This document shows positions 23,279 through 32,465 of a stretch of 64,000 nucleotides of DNA, in pieces. The position numbers were made by a program, and so were the translations under genes. This stretch comes from Octadecabacter ascidiaceicola (lineage in GTDB: Bacteria; Pseudomonadota; Alphaproteobacteria; Rhodobacterales; Rhodobacteraceae). Numbering within the stretch: position 1 is the first letter of the stretch; each line of letters starts with the position of its first letter. Under the pieces are notes generated by a model that worked only from the letters and a program-made list of their open reading frames with translations, searched no databases and was not told where the DNA came from. The stretch spans positions 62,001-126,000 of the forward strand of contig NZ_FXYD01000006.1 in NCBI RefSeq assembly GCF_900185015.1, read 5' to 3'.

Positions 23279-24658
23279 GTGGCACCGAAATTTGGCACCA
23301 GTGGATTGCGCGGGCTCGTTGTTGAGCTGACTTCGGAATTGGTTACGTCGTACACACATGCATTTATACAAGCTTGTGAAACTGGTAGCGCCGTGCGTGT
23401 TGGTTGGGATTTGCGTCCATCGTCACCAGATATAGCCAAAGCAGTGATCGATGCGATCGTTGCCGCGGGACGAACTGCGATTGTGGATGGGGCATTGCCG
23501 ACGCCCGCGCTTGCGCTTGCGGCGCTCAATCGAGGGCAAAGCGCAATTATGGTGACGGGCAGCCATATCCCAGCCGACCGCAATGGGCTAAAGTTTTACA
23601 CGACAGGCGGTGAGATTTCCAAAGACGACGAAGCCGCGATCATTGCCCAGCTTGGCGCGGCGTTGGACGGTCAGGGTGCACAGGTTGACGCGACGGGTGA
23701 CGTTATTACTGCTTATGTTGCTCGATATGTGAACGGTTTCGGTGCGGATGCTTTGAAAGGTATGCGAATTGGGGTGTACCAACACAGCTCAGTTGCGCGG
23801 GACATCATGGTGGACGTGGTGAAGGCGCTGGGTGGTGAGGCAGTGCCGCTGGCGTGGTCTGAAACGTTCATTCCCGTTGATACCGAAGCCGTTGATCCAA
23901 TCACACGCGTGCAGCTTGCGCAGTGGTGTGATGAACACAAACTTGACGCGCTGATTTCGACTGACGGCGATGCGGACCGGCCTATGGTGGCGGACGCGAC
24001 GGGTAAGATTGTGGTAGGTGATGTGCTTGGGCCGCTGACAGCGCGGCTGCTTGGGGCGGAGCGGATTTGTACGCCTGTTTCATCAAACACGATGGTGGAT
24101 GAGATGTCTGAGTTTAGCGCGGTCGTGCGTACGCGTATTGGCTCTCCGTTTGTGATTGCGGCGATGGAGTCCGGCGGCGCCCGGAACGTCGTCGGGTATG
24201 AAGCAAATGGCGGGTTCTTGCTCGGGTTTACGGCCGATGGTCCAGTTGGGCAGTTGGCCCCTCTCATGACGCGGGATTGTTTGCTGCCGATCCTTGCGCC
24301 GCTTTACATGGCGCGAAAGGCGGGATGCGGGTTGGCTGAATTGGTTGCTGGTTTGCCGTCGCGATTTACCGCGACAGACCGTTTGACCGGAATTGAGACC
24401 GATATTTCGAGGCCATTCCTTGAACGCCTAAGTACCGACGCAGCGGTGCGTGGCACGTTTTTCGACGACATGCCGGCTGAACTAAGCGTCGATCTGACGG
24501 ATGGGTTACGCGTAACGTTTGAGGGCGGCGAAATCGTGCATCTGCGCCACTCTGGAAACGCCCCCGAACTTCGCTGTTACGTCGAAGCCGAAAACCAGCA
24601 GCGCGCTGATACGCTGTTGGCGATGTTCTTGGAAAAGATTAGCGCGCGTTTGTCGTAA
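23279..24658 (+). CDS. Phosphomannomutase/phosphoglucomutase family protein
   Basis: A 459-residue alpha-D-phosphohexomutase. It starts at GTG 23279, with GGGAG about ten bases upstream. The FGTSGLRG motif is at residues 5-12. The phosphoserine loop is TGSHIPADRNG with Ser95. The metal loop TDGDADRP is at about 228-235, a sugar-binding loop is EANGG, and the C-terminal phosphate loop is RHSGNAPELR. It interconverts hexose 1- and 6-phosphates for envelope sugar synthesis. It is the first core-like gene right of the island. It is convergent with sulP two bases away. Confidence 0.88.
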   Translation: MAPKFGTSGLRGLVVELTSELVTSYTHAFIQACETGSAVRVGWDLRPSSPDIAKAVIDAIVAAGRTAIVDGALPTPALALAALNRGQSAIMVTGSHIPADRNGLKFYTTGGEISKDDEAAIIAQLGAALDGQGAQVDATGDVITAYVARYVNGFGADALKGMRIGVYQHSSVARDIMVDVVKALGGEAVPLAWSETFIPVDTEAVDPITRVQLAQWCDEHKLDALISTDGDADRPMVADATGKIVVGDVLGPLTARLLGAERICTPVSSNTMVDEMSEFSAVVRTRIGSPFVIAAMESGGARNVVGYEANGGFLLGFTADGPVGQLAPLMTRDCLLPILAPLYMARKAGCGLAELVAGLPSRFTATDRLTGIETDISRPFLERLSTDAAVRGTFFDDMPAELSVDLTDGLRVTFEGGEIVHLRHSGNAPELRCYVEAENQQRADTLLAMFLEKISARLS

Positions 24659-24660
24659 GT

Positions 24661-26382
24661 TTACGCGGCTACAGATTTAAGCGTTTTGACCGCATCAAAT
24701 TGCGACAAGAAGACCTGACCCGTTAGCTCTGACAGGAAGTGTTCGCGCTGCAGGCGGTCCATAACAGGGCCTTTTACTTCAGATAGGTGAAGGCAGACGT
24801 CCATTTCATGCAGACGTTCATTGATCGCCTCAAGAGACTCCAACGCGCTGAGGTCAATTTCGTTGATCGCAGAGCATTGCAAGATCACGTGGCGGATATT
24901 TTTGTCGCCAGCGACGCGGTTGTGGATCTTGTCCTCAAGGTAGCGCGCGTTGGCAAAATACAGGCTTTCATCGACGCGTAAGGTGACGATGTTCGAGTCA
25001 GTGAGCACATCGTGGCGCAAGATATTGCGGAAGTGTTCAGTCCCCGGAACTTGGCCGACTTCTGCAATATGTGGTTTGGATGATTTGTAGAGATGCAGCA
25101 GGATTGAAAGGCCGACACCCGCAGAAACGCCAGCTTCAACACCGAGTGCTAGCGTTAGCAAAATCGTCGCAAAGACTGCTGTGAAGTCAGCCTTGGAGTA
25201 GGTCCAGCTGCGTTTCAGGATTGAGAAATCCACGAGGCTGAGGACGGCGACGATAATAGTCGCAGCCAAGGTCGCCTTTGGAAGGAAGTAAGTCAGCGGC
25301 GTGAGGGCGAGGGCGGCGATCGCCAGACCAATCGCCGTGAACGCACCAGCAGCAGGGGTTTCAGCGCCCGCGTCAAAGTTCACGACTGAACGGGAAAAAC
25401 CGCCTGTCACCGGAAAACCACCCGTCAGAGATGCACCGATATTGGCGGCACCAAGCCCGATGAGTTCTTGGTCGGGGTCAATACGTTGGCGTTTCTTAGC
25501 AGCCAAGGTTTGAGCGACTGAGATGGATTCAACGAAGCCAATGATTGAGATCAAGAAAGCAGGGAGGAGCAGCTGGCCGAGGAGGTCAGGTGAAAAGGAC
25601 GGCAGCGTTAACGGCGGAAGGCTTTGTGGGACTTCGCCAACGATCTTAACGCCTTTGTCTGCCAGGCCGAACAGCCAGACGGCAAGGGTGGTAAGGACAA
25701 CAACGGCGACAGGGCCGGTTTTGACCAGTACTCCGGTCAGGCCAGAAGAAAGGCCAAGGTTCTGCAGTAGGGGTTTCAGACCCTTACGAACCCAGAACAA
25801 AAAGCCTGTCGCGAGGACGCCGATGATAGCTGTGATCCAGTTAATCTCGCCTAGATGTGAGGCCAATGAAATGACCAGCTCCAACAGATTGTGGCCATGT
25901 GCGTCGATCCCAAGGATGTGCTTTAGCTGACTGGCCGCAATGATGATTCCGGACGCGGTGATGAAGCCCGCGATGACTGGGTGGGACAGGAAATTGGCGA
26001 TGAATCCAAGACGGAACAGCCCCATTGCCAATAGAATGGCGCCTGACAAACCCGCAAGTGAAAGGGCCGCAACCGCGTAGCCCATTGTGCCTTGCTCAAC
26101 GATGTTGCTGAGCGCAGCGGCTGTCATCAAAGACACGACGGCGACGGGACCAACGGCCAGTGCGCGGCTGGTGCCGAACACTGCGTAAAGCATGATTGGA
26201 ACGATAGACGCATACAAACCCGCCTCAGGCGGCAGGCCCGCCAAAAGCGCGTAGGCCAGTGACTGCGGGATCAGCATGATCGTTACGATCAGCGCTGCCA
26301 CGAGGTCATTGGTCAGGGCAGAACGGTTGTAGGCCCGCCCCCATGTCAGAATGGACAGGTAGCGCGACATGTCAAATTTCAT
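24661..26382 (-). CDS. SulP family anion transporter with STAS domain
   Basis: A 573-residue protein with 10-12 hydrophobic membrane segments (residues about 25-420) and the SulP signature region around GLYASIVPIMLYAVFG. The TGGFPVTGGFSRSVVNFDAGA loop is split around the conserved Gly-Phe. A cytoplasmic C-terminal STAS domain lies at about 450-560 (VILQCSAINEIDLSALESL). It moves sulfate or a related oxyanion across the inner membrane. It is the last gene of a minus-strand sulfur cluster, so export or uptake of sulfite/sulfate is likely. Confidence 0.9.
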   Translation of the reverse strand: MKFDMSRYLSILTWGRAYNRSALTNDLVAALIVTIMLIPQSLAYALLAGLPPEAGLYASIVPIMLYAVFGTSRALAVGPVAVVSLMTAAALSNIVEQGTMGYAVAALSLAGLSGAILLAMGLFRLGFIANFLSHPVIAGFITASGIIIAASQLKHILGIDAHGHNLLELVISLASHLGEINWITAIIGVLATGFLFWVRKGLKPLLQNLGLSSGLTGVLVKTGPVAVVVLTTLAVWLFGLADKGVKIVGEVPQSLPPLTLPSFSPDLLGQLLLPAFLISIIGFVESISVAQTLAAKKRQRIDPDQELIGLGAANIGASLTGGFPVTGGFSRSVVNFDAGAETPAAGAFTAIGLAIAALALTPLTYFLPKATLAATIIVAVLSLVDFSILKRSWTYSKADFTAVFATILLTLALGVEAGVSAGVGLSILLHLYKSSKPHIAEVGQVPGTEHFRNILRHDVLTDSNIVTLRVDESLYFANARYLEDKIHNRVAGDKNIRHVILQCSAINEIDLSALESLEAINERLHEMDVCLHLSEVKGPVMDRLQREHFLSELTGQVFLSQFDAVKTLKSVAA

Positions 26383-26437
26383 CGGGTTCTCAAGGAATTA
26401 GGGGCCCCTGCACAGGGTGCAAGGGCCAATGGTTTAT

Positions 26438-28111
26438 TTACTTCGCAATGATCTTTTCAGGTCTCGCCATCCACTCACGGCCCTTCAGCATGCCCTTCCA
26501 ATAGATCGGAGGCAGCATCTTTTCCTTCAGGAACCATGCAGCGCGAGACGGCTTCGTGCCATCCACGACGAACTTCGGGAAGCTTGGCAGCAACGCGCCG
26601 CCATAGCCGAATTCAGCAAGAACGATCTTGCCGCGCTCAACGGTCAACGGGCAGGAGCCGTAACCATTGTATTGCGCCACGGACGACCCACCATGAATGT
26701 CAGCAATGATGTTGTCGGCAACAACCGGTGCTTGGATACGTGCAGCAGCTGCGGTTTTCGCATTCGGCGCGTTCATCACATCACCCAAGGACCAGATGTT
26801 GTCATATGTCTTGTGGCGCAGCGTGGCTTGGTCGACGTCGACCCAGCCTGAGGCGTCTGCGAGCGGTGATACACGAATGAAGTCAGGCGCGGTCTGCGGT
26901 GGGCAGACGTGCATCATGTCGAACTCCATCTCGACCCGATCAACCGGCGTGTCCGGCTTTGCCACATCGAACCATGCTTTCTTGGCAGGGCCATCAACAG
27001 CCACGAGATTGTGGAAAAAATTCAGGTTCGCGTCGTATTTTTTGACGTAATCCATCAGCGCAGGGACGTAGTCCTTAATGCCGAACAACACGCCGCCAGC
27101 ATTGTTAAACTGGATGTCGACATCTTTCAGGACACCGCGACGGTGCCATGCGTCACCGGACAGATACATCGCCTTTTGTGGCGCACCTGCACATTTGATC
27201 GGCATTGGCGGCTGCGTAAAGATCGCGCGACCTTCCATCATGCCGTTGACCAGCTGCCATGTGTAAAGGGCCAGATCATAACGGTAGTTTGATGTCACAC
27301 CGTTTTGGCCAAGCGTTTCAACGAGGCCTTCGATCTTGTTCCAGTCCAGTTTGATACCGGGGCAAACAATCAGGCGGTCATATTTCACAACGCGACAGCC
27401 ATCGAGGATCACGGCATTGTTTTCAGGTTCGAACGCAGCAACCGCAGATTTGATCCAGTGAACGCCTTTCGGGATCAAAGACCCCATCGTGCGGGATGTT
27501 TGCTCAGGCTCAAAAATGCCGCCGCCGACCATCGTCCAGCCGGGTTGATAGTAGTGGATGTCTGCCGGGTCGATGATCGCGATATCGAGCTCTGGCTTGC
27601 GCGATTTAAGGCTAGCTGCTGCGGCGATGCCACCAGCGCCAGCGCCAACGATAACAACGCTAAAACTTGCATCGCCGGTCTCGGTTGGCGTTTTGCCACC
27701 GTTAACAATGCGGCGCACAACACCGCCCATTTCATATCCTGCCGCCTTAGTCGCGGCGAGGATATCTGCAAGACTTCGCTGCCCCGCTTGGCCAAGGGAC
27801 CAGAGCGTCGCAGATCGGGTTCCTGTGCGGCAATAGGCCAGAACAGGACCGGGAAGGTTGGTGAGCGTGCTGTTGAAATCAGTCGCATCTGTGTCAGAAA
27901 CCTTGCCCGACACGATTGGCTGATACGCGGCCTCTAGGCCCAACTTCTTCGCCGCTTTGGCGATTTCTTCAAAGGTCGGCTGATCAGCGCCTTCACCGTC
28001 TGGCCGGTTGCAAACAACAGCGCGAAAGCCTGCGTTCCTGATTGCCTCTAGGTCGGACAGCTGAATCTGCTCGCTGACGGATAGACCCGCCGTGAGTGTT
28101 CTAATTTCCAT
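26438..28111 (-). CDS. DUF442 sulfurtransferase-like domain fused to sulfide:quinone oxidoreductase-like flavoprotein
   Basis: A 557-residue two-domain protein. ATG 28111 is chosen over TTG 28129 because GGAG sits 7 bases upstream. Residues 1-110 are DUF442 (TIGR01244) with a rhodanese-like loop, Cys94 in YCRTGTRSA. From about 140 a FAD-binding SQR-like domain follows (VVIVGAGAGGIAAAASL). It has Cys in VCPG, IKCAGAP and HVCPPQ at the positions SQR enzymes use. SQR oxidises sulfide to sulfane sulfur and passes electrons to quinone. The fused domain could accept the persulfide. It is followed by SulP and preceded by an MBL persulfide-dioxygenase-like gene. Confidence 0.9.
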   Translation of the reverse strand: MEIRTLTAGLSVSEQIQLSDLEAIRNAGFRAVVCNRPDGEGADQPTFEEIAKAAKKLGLEAAYQPIVSGKVSDTDATDFNSTLTNLPGPVLAYCRTGTRSATLWSLGQAGQRSLADILAATKAAGYEMGGVVRRIVNGGKTPTETGDASFSVVIVGAGAGGIAAAASLKSRKPELDIAIIDPADIHYYQPGWTMVGGGIFEPEQTSRTMGSLIPKGVHWIKSAVAAFEPENNAVILDGCRVVKYDRLIVCPGIKLDWNKIEGLVETLGQNGVTSNYRYDLALYTWQLVNGMMEGRAIFTQPPMPIKCAGAPQKAMYLSGDAWHRRGVLKDVDIQFNNAGGVLFGIKDYVPALMDYVKKYDANLNFFHNLVAVDGPAKKAWFDVAKPDTPVDRVEMEFDMMHVCPPQTAPDFIRVSPLADASGWVDVDQATLRHKTYDNIWSLGDVMNAPNAKTAAAARIQAPVVADNIIADIHGGSSVAQYNGYGSCPLTVERGKIVLAEFGYGGALLPSFPKFVVDGTKPSRAAWFLKEKMLPPIYWKGMLKGREWMARPEKIIAK

Positions 28112-28125
28112 GGTATTTCTCCGGA

Positions 28126-29007
28126 TCAAAGGCCGTTAACGGGCACTTTCAGCATTGGGTTCCCGTCTTTGTCTGTCGGGATTTCGCCAGCACGCATGTT
28201 GACCTGCAGGGATGGGATGATCAGCTTTGGCATTGCCAGTTGCGCGTCACGTTCCGTACGAAACTTGATGAAATCCTCACGGGTTTTGCCGCCGCCAACG
28301 TGAATGTTTTCAGCTTTTTGCTCGGCGACTGTGGTTTCCCACTCAATAGCGCGGCCGTTCGGGCCGTAGTCGTGGCACATGAACAGACGTGTCTCATCAG
28401 GCAAGGAAAGAACCTTCATGATGCTGTCGTAAAGCTCACCTGCGTCGCCACCGGGGAAGTCAGCGCGTGCAGAACCACCATCTGGCATGAACAGTGTATC
28501 GCCAGCAAAGGCCGCATCGCCAACAACGTGGACCATGCATGCGGGTGTGTGGCCTGGTGTGTACATAGCGAATGCTTGCATGTCGCCGATCATGTAGGTG
28601 TCGCCGTCTTTAAACAGCGCGTCGAACTGCGACCCATCACGTTCGAATTCAGTGCCTTCGTTGAAAACCTTCCCGAAGGTTTCCTGAACGACCATGATTT
28701 TCTCACCAACGCCGATTTTGCCGCCCAGTTGGTCCTGAATGTAAGGCGCCGCGCTGAGATGGTCGGCGTGAACGTGGGTTTCGATGATCCAGTCCAGCGT
28801 AAGGCCACGTTCTTTGATCTCAGCGATCAGTCGATCCGCGGCTTCGTAGGTAATGCGGCCAGCGGCGTAATCGATGTCCATAACGCTATCAATAATTGCG
28901 CAGTGGTTACTGTTCGGGTCTGTCACGATATACGTGATCGTGTTGGTCATCTCATCAAAGTGAGCGGATACATCGGGTGTGACGGTCATATCGATTGGGT
29001 ATGTCAT
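28126..29007 (-). CDS. MBL-fold hydrolase, persulfide dioxygenase-like (ETHE1/Blh type)
   Basis: A 293-residue metallo-beta-lactamase-fold protein. ATG 29007 is preferred to 29022 because GGGAG precedes it. The first metal motif is THVHADHLSAA. Further ligands are in YTPGHTPACM, AFAGDTLF and MCHDYGP, the pattern of glyoxalase II/ETHE1-like enzymes that oxidise persulfide to sulfite with an Fe centre. It lies directly upstream of the DUF442-SQR gene, so the two would give sulfide to persulfide to sulfite. Confidence 0.88.
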   Translation of the reverse strand: MTYPIDMTVTPDVSAHFDEMTNTITYIVTDPNSNHCAIIDSVMDIDYAAGRITYEAADRLIAEIKERGLTLDWIIETHVHADHLSAAPYIQDQLGGKIGVGEKIMVVQETFGKVFNEGTEFERDGSQFDALFKDGDTYMIGDMQAFAMYTPGHTPACMVHVVGDAAFAGDTLFMPDGGSARADFPGGDAGELYDSIMKVLSLPDETRLFMCHDYGPNGRAIEWETTVAEQKAENIHVGGGKTREDFIKFRTERDAQLAMPKLIIPSLQVNMRAGEIPTDKDGNPMLKVPVNGL

Positions 29008-29025
29008 TTGGAAAACTCCCATTAA

Positions 29026-29463
29026 TTAAGCTTGTGCAGTTGCACGTTTTGCGAGCGCGGATTTGAGGAACTTGGCGACAAAAACGCCGGCAAGGAGCGC
29101 TGCAACAAAGATGAATACTTCTGAGCGGCCAGTCCCCAACGCAGGCAAAGCACCACCTGGGCAGAAACCCGCGATGCCCCAGCCTACACCGAAAGCGGCA
29201 GACCCAGCGATAAGCGGCAGGTCAAGGTCGCGGCGTGTCGGAAGATGGAACTTGGCATCCATTATCGGTGCAGGGCGTTTCAGAACGAAACGGTAACCGA
29301 TGAAGGTAACGACAACAGCGCCGCCCATTACGAAGATCAGGCTAGGGTCCCAAGCACCGGCAAAGTCAAAGAAGTTCAGTACCTTGGCGGGGTTTGCCAT
29401 GCCTGAGATTGAGATGCCAACACCGAAAACGAGGCCGATAAGGAAAAGGATAATAAGGCGCAT
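29026..29463 (-). CDS. YeeE/YedE-family half transporter (DUF6691-type)
   Basis: A 145-residue protein with four hydrophobic segments and the short signatures GIAGFCPGGALPALG and SGMANPAKVLNFFDF. Such half-size YeeE/YedE proteins occur in pairs and are linked to uptake of thiosulfate or other sulfur compounds. It is three bases behind its partner at 29467. Confidence 0.87.
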   Translation of the reverse strand: MRLIILFLIGLVFGVGISISGMANPAKVLNFFDFAGAWDPSLIFVMGGAVVVTFIGYRFVLKRPAPIMDAKFHLPTRRDLDLPLIAGSAAFGVGWGIAGFCPGGALPALGTGRSEVFIFVAALLAGVFVAKFLKSALAKRATAQA

Positions 29464-29466
29464 GTC

Positions 29467-29901
29467 TTAGGCTCCCAAAACATGGCGGATCACGTAGACC
29501 GTGATGGCCGTTGCAATCATGAAGGAAATTGTTGCGACGATTGATCGGGGTGAAAGCCGCGCCATGCCACAAACGCCGTGACCAGACGTACAGCCGCCAC
29601 CAAAGGTGACGCCGACGCCGACGATGAAGCCGCCAACAATCAACATTGTCGTCGAGATAGGTACTTGAACAGCCGGCATTTCACCGGTGAACACCAACAC
29701 AACAAGCGGGCCAGCAATCATGCCGGCCAATATAACGGCACGCCATGTCCAGTCAGACAAGTTGGCGGGTTGAAAGAAGCCAGCCAGAATACCGGTGGCC
29801 CCCATGATACGGCCAGCGACGGCCATCAACGCGACGGAAGCGAGGCCAATTAAGACCCCGCCACCGAGTGACGCATAAGGTGTAAATGCAGTCTCGATCA
29901 T
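29467..29901 (-). CDS. YeeE/YedE-family half transporter, first half
   Basis: A 144-residue protein starting at ATG 29901, which shares ATGA with the stop of the DUF2892 gene. Hydrophobic segments enclose the conserved GGGCTSGHGVCGMARLSPRS motif, whose Cys is the one used by YeeE transporters to relay sulfur compounds. It works with the second half at 29026. Confidence 0.88.
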   Translation of the reverse strand: MIETAFTPYASLGGGVLIGLASVALMAVAGRIMGATGILAGFFQPANLSDWTWRAVILAGMIAGPLVVLVFTGEMPAVQVPISTTMLIVGGFIVGVGVTFGGGCTSGHGVCGMARLSPRSIVATISFMIATAITVYVIRHVLGA

Positions 29902-30110
29902 AGTTTGCACGTCCGGATGCCGAAGATGCGGTACAGCGGGCAGAAACGCATGGAAGACGTCGCCAGCATTACGATACCAACGATTACGGAAACTACAGTC
30001 GCAGTCGTGGATTCAAACAGTGCCATACTGCTCAGGAACGGCGCGACGAGCAATACAATGCCGAGAATGATTCGGATGATGCGGTCAATTGAGCCAATAT
30101 TTGCAGTCAT
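29898..30110 (-). CDS. DUF2892 small inner-membrane protein (YgaP-like)
   Basis: A 70-residue protein from ATG 30110, with GGAGACGAAGAA upstream. The family start NIGSIDRIIRIILG is followed by a hydrophobic hairpin and the CPLYRIFGIRTC end with two Cys. DUF2892 proteins are found alone or fused to rhodanese domains in sulfur metabolism. It is overlapped by the YeeE gene. The MMKSFIGDEE extension upstream is probably untranslated. Confidence 0.85.
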   Translation of the reverse strand: MTANIGSIDRIIRIILGIVLLVAPFLSSMALFESTTATVVSVIVGIVMLATSSMRFCPLYRIFGIRTCKL

Positions 30111-30196
30111 TTCTTCGTCTCCTATGAATGATTTCATCAAACATAGCGCGAAGGGGGGATTTCGACGGTGATATTGTCACCAAGTCGTGAATTTAC

Positions 30197-30868
30197 TCAG
30201 GTATTATGTTTTGCGAGGGTCTTGAGTTGGGTCATATCAAGCAGGCTGACACTGCCGCGAGACTGTTCGATCCAGCCACGACGTTGAAATTCCTGCAATT
30301 GACGCGACACAACTTCGCGCGCTGTCCCGAGTTCGACAGAAAGCTTCTGGTGCGTGGTTTTCACAACGTTTTTGTCGTCAGCAAGGCTGACAAGTTTGTC
30401 TGCAAGGCGCACGTCCAGCCGTTGGAATGCAACTTCGTCGATCATGCGAAACAGGTCCGTGATGCGTTTGGAAAACGCCGCAAATACAAAGTCACGGAAC
30501 GATTTGGATTGTGCAACGAGATCATCAAACACATCGCGTGGTACAGCGGCCGCCTGAACGGTGGTTTCTGCGATACCGTCAGCGGCATAATCCTCAAACG
30601 CAAGCAAACAGGCCGTCGTCAGAACGCAGCTTTGGCCTGCATGGATACGGTACAGTACGATCTCGTGGCCTGTTTCGGACACTTGCTGCACGCGCACGGT
30701 TCCGTCCAAAAGGAACAGCATGTTCTCGGGCGAATTACCCGGACCAAACAAGGTCGTCCCGTTTGGCACGTTCACGATGACGCTTCTGCTCGACAACAGC
30801 TTTTTGATTGGGGGCTCAAGGCGAGACAGCCCCGGAAAGCGCTCAACCCAGTCGGTTTCAATATTCAT
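30197..30868 (-). CDS. Crp/Fnr family transcriptional regulator
   Basis: A 223-residue protein. The N-terminal cyclic-nucleotide-binding-like beta barrel covers residues about 20-130 (NMLFLLDGTVRVQQVSETGH). A dimer helix follows, then a winged helix with TAREVVSRQLQEFQRRGWI. No FNR-type Cys cluster is seen at the N-terminus, so an iron-sulfur sensor is unlikely. Two Cys further in (SCVLTTACLL) could sense sulfur species; that is inference. It precedes the DUF2892-YeeE-MBL-SQR-SulP genes on the same strand by 87 bp and likely controls them. Confidence 0.85.
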   Translation of the reverse strand: MNIETDWVERFPGLSRLEPPIKKLLSSRSVIVNVPNGTTLFGPGNSPENMLFLLDGTVRVQQVSETGHEIVLYRIHAGQSCVLTTACLLAFEDYAADGIAETTVQAAAVPRDVFDDLVAQSKSFRDFVFAAFSKRITDLFRMIDEVAFQRLDVRLADKLVSLADDKNVVKTTHQKLSVELGTAREVVSRQLQEFQRRGWIEQSRGSVSLLDMTQLKTLAKHNT

Positions 30869-31092
30869 AGTGCCTTTCTATCGCCGAATTGGATTATGCG
30901 TAACCGTTCAAACGCTAATTCAAATGGGGACTGTCGCGGCAAATGTCCATCGAGCTTAATTGGGAGCAATCGAAGTTTAGCGGTCTTAGACTGGCAAAGA
31001 CATCAAGATCATGCGAAAACTTCACGACTTTACCAATGTTAACTGGATTGAATGCAATCCGTGTGCCCGTAAATGACGTCTGAAATTGCAAC

Positions 31093-32427
31093 GTGCTTCG
31101 CGGCCAGAATGAAGAGATACGCATTTTGATCCTCAACCTATTTCTAGTTTTTTACCGGTTGTTGTGGATTCCGCTCCTGCCTCTCGTCTTGATCTACCTT
31201 TGGCGAAGGGGAATGCGCGATGCAGATTACGTGCGAAATTTAGCAGAGCGTTTTGGGTTCTATCGCGAGCCCCTTCCGCAGGATGCGATTTGGTTTCACG
31301 CAGTGAGCCTTGGAGAAACCCGCTCGGCGTTGGGATTGATCAAGCTTGCCTTGGCGCGTGGCGACAAGGTCGTTCTTACGCATTTCACACCTGCAGGACG
31401 CCGTGAGTCTGAACAACAATTCAGCTCTGAGATCGCATCAGGTCAATTGGCAGCGGTCTGGGTGCCGCTTGATATGCGCTGGTGTTACCGGCGTTTTTTC
31501 CGTGCATGCCGCCCTAAAATTGGCCTTACGTTGGAGGTGGAAATCTGGCCGGCAATGATCTTCGCGGCAAAGGCTGCCGGTGTTCCGCTTTACATGTGCA
31601 ACTCGATCTATGGGTCAGGATCGTTTGCACGCGATAGCAAAGGATTGCGTCTTCGTCAGCGAATTATCAGCGGTTTCTCGGGCGCATTTGTAAAATCGTC
31701 AGTGCAGGCTGAACGCTTTGCTTCCGTCGGGCTGAAGAACATCACGGTGACAGGGGAGTTGCGTTTTGACCAACCTGTTCCACCCATGCTGACGGAAGCT
31801 GCCGCGCGTTTGCGGCCTGCCATTTCCGCTGTCCGTGAAGTCATTGCGATTGCTAGCGGCGTCGAGGGCGAGGAGCAGCTTTTCACTGAAGTCGCAAAAA
31901 AGTTGGTCGCGCAGGCGGATGCGGCAAATCAAACCGCGCCGCTGATCGTATATGTGCCACGTGCGCCAGAACGTTTCGATGCCGTTGCCGAAGGCTTGAC
32001 CCAAGCAGGTCTGACTGTTTTGCGGCGAAGTGAGGTGCTTGATCCAAGGTTGGAACAAGTTGCTTCGATCGAAAACGCAGAGGTTCTAGTTGGCGATAGT
32101 CTAGGTGAGATGTTTTTCTATCTGGCGCTGGCTGATCGCGTCGTTGTGGGCGGTGGTTTTACACCGAATGGCTCACACAACATCATCGAGCCGCTTATGC
32201 TGAGGAAGCCTGTTCTAACGGGCCCCAAAACGTGGACAATTGAATACCCGTTTGCTGAGGCGGAAGCGGCAGGTGTTGTTGTTAGTCTACCTGATCAAGG
32301 GGCTCTGATTGCAGCGCTTTCACAGCCTGCTGCGGCTGACGTTGAACGAATAGAAGCGTTTCTTGTCGAGCACGGTGGGGCCAGCGTGCGAACGCTTGCC
32401 GCGATTGACAAGGCACTAGAAGGTTAG
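31093..32427 (+). CDS. waaA: 3-deoxy-D-manno-octulosonic acid transferase
   Basis: A GT30-family Kdo transferase of 444 residues, or about 433 if a TTG near 31126 is the start. No good ribosome site precedes GTG 31093. An N-terminal membrane anchor (LILNLFLVFYRLLWIPLLPL) is followed by WFHAVSLGE, EVEIWPAM and the C-terminal nucleotide-binding half with GGGFTPNGSHNIIEP. It attaches Kdo to lipid A on the inner face of the inner membrane. It is a stand-alone core gene here, divergent from the Crp regulator. Confidence 0.9.
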   Translation: MLRGQNEEIRILILNLFLVFYRLLWIPLLPLVLIYLWRRGMRDADYVRNLAERFGFYREPLPQDAIWFHAVSLGETRSALGLIKLALARGDKVVLTHFTPAGRRESEQQFSSEIASGQLAAVWVPLDMRWCYRRFFRACRPKIGLTLEVEIWPAMIFAAKAAGVPLYMCNSIYGSGSFARDSKGLRLRQRIISGFSGAFVKSSVQAERFASVGLKNITVTGELRFDQPVPPMLTEAAARLRPAISAVREVIAIASGVEGEEQLFTEVAKKLVAQADAANQTAPLIVYVPRAPERFDAVAEGLTQAGLTVLRRSEVLDPRLEQVASIENAEVLVGDSLGEMFFYLALADRVVVGGGFTPNGSHNIIEPLMLRKPVLTGPKTWTIEYPFAEAEAAGVVVSLPDQGALIAALSQPAAADVERIEAFLVEHGGASVRTLAAIDKALEG

Positions 32428-32465
32428 AAAAGCTGGAATATCCTGAAGGGTAATTGGAGCAGCTT

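Noticed and set aside
28240-29025. 261-residue plus-strand frame opposite the persulfide dioxygenase-like gene
   Set aside because: Antisense shadow of a strongly supported metallo-hydrolase.
30206-31042. 278-residue plus-strand frame opposite the Crp/Fnr gene
   Set aside because: Antisense shadow. The minus-strand frame has clear Crp/Fnr domains; this one has no recognisable domain.
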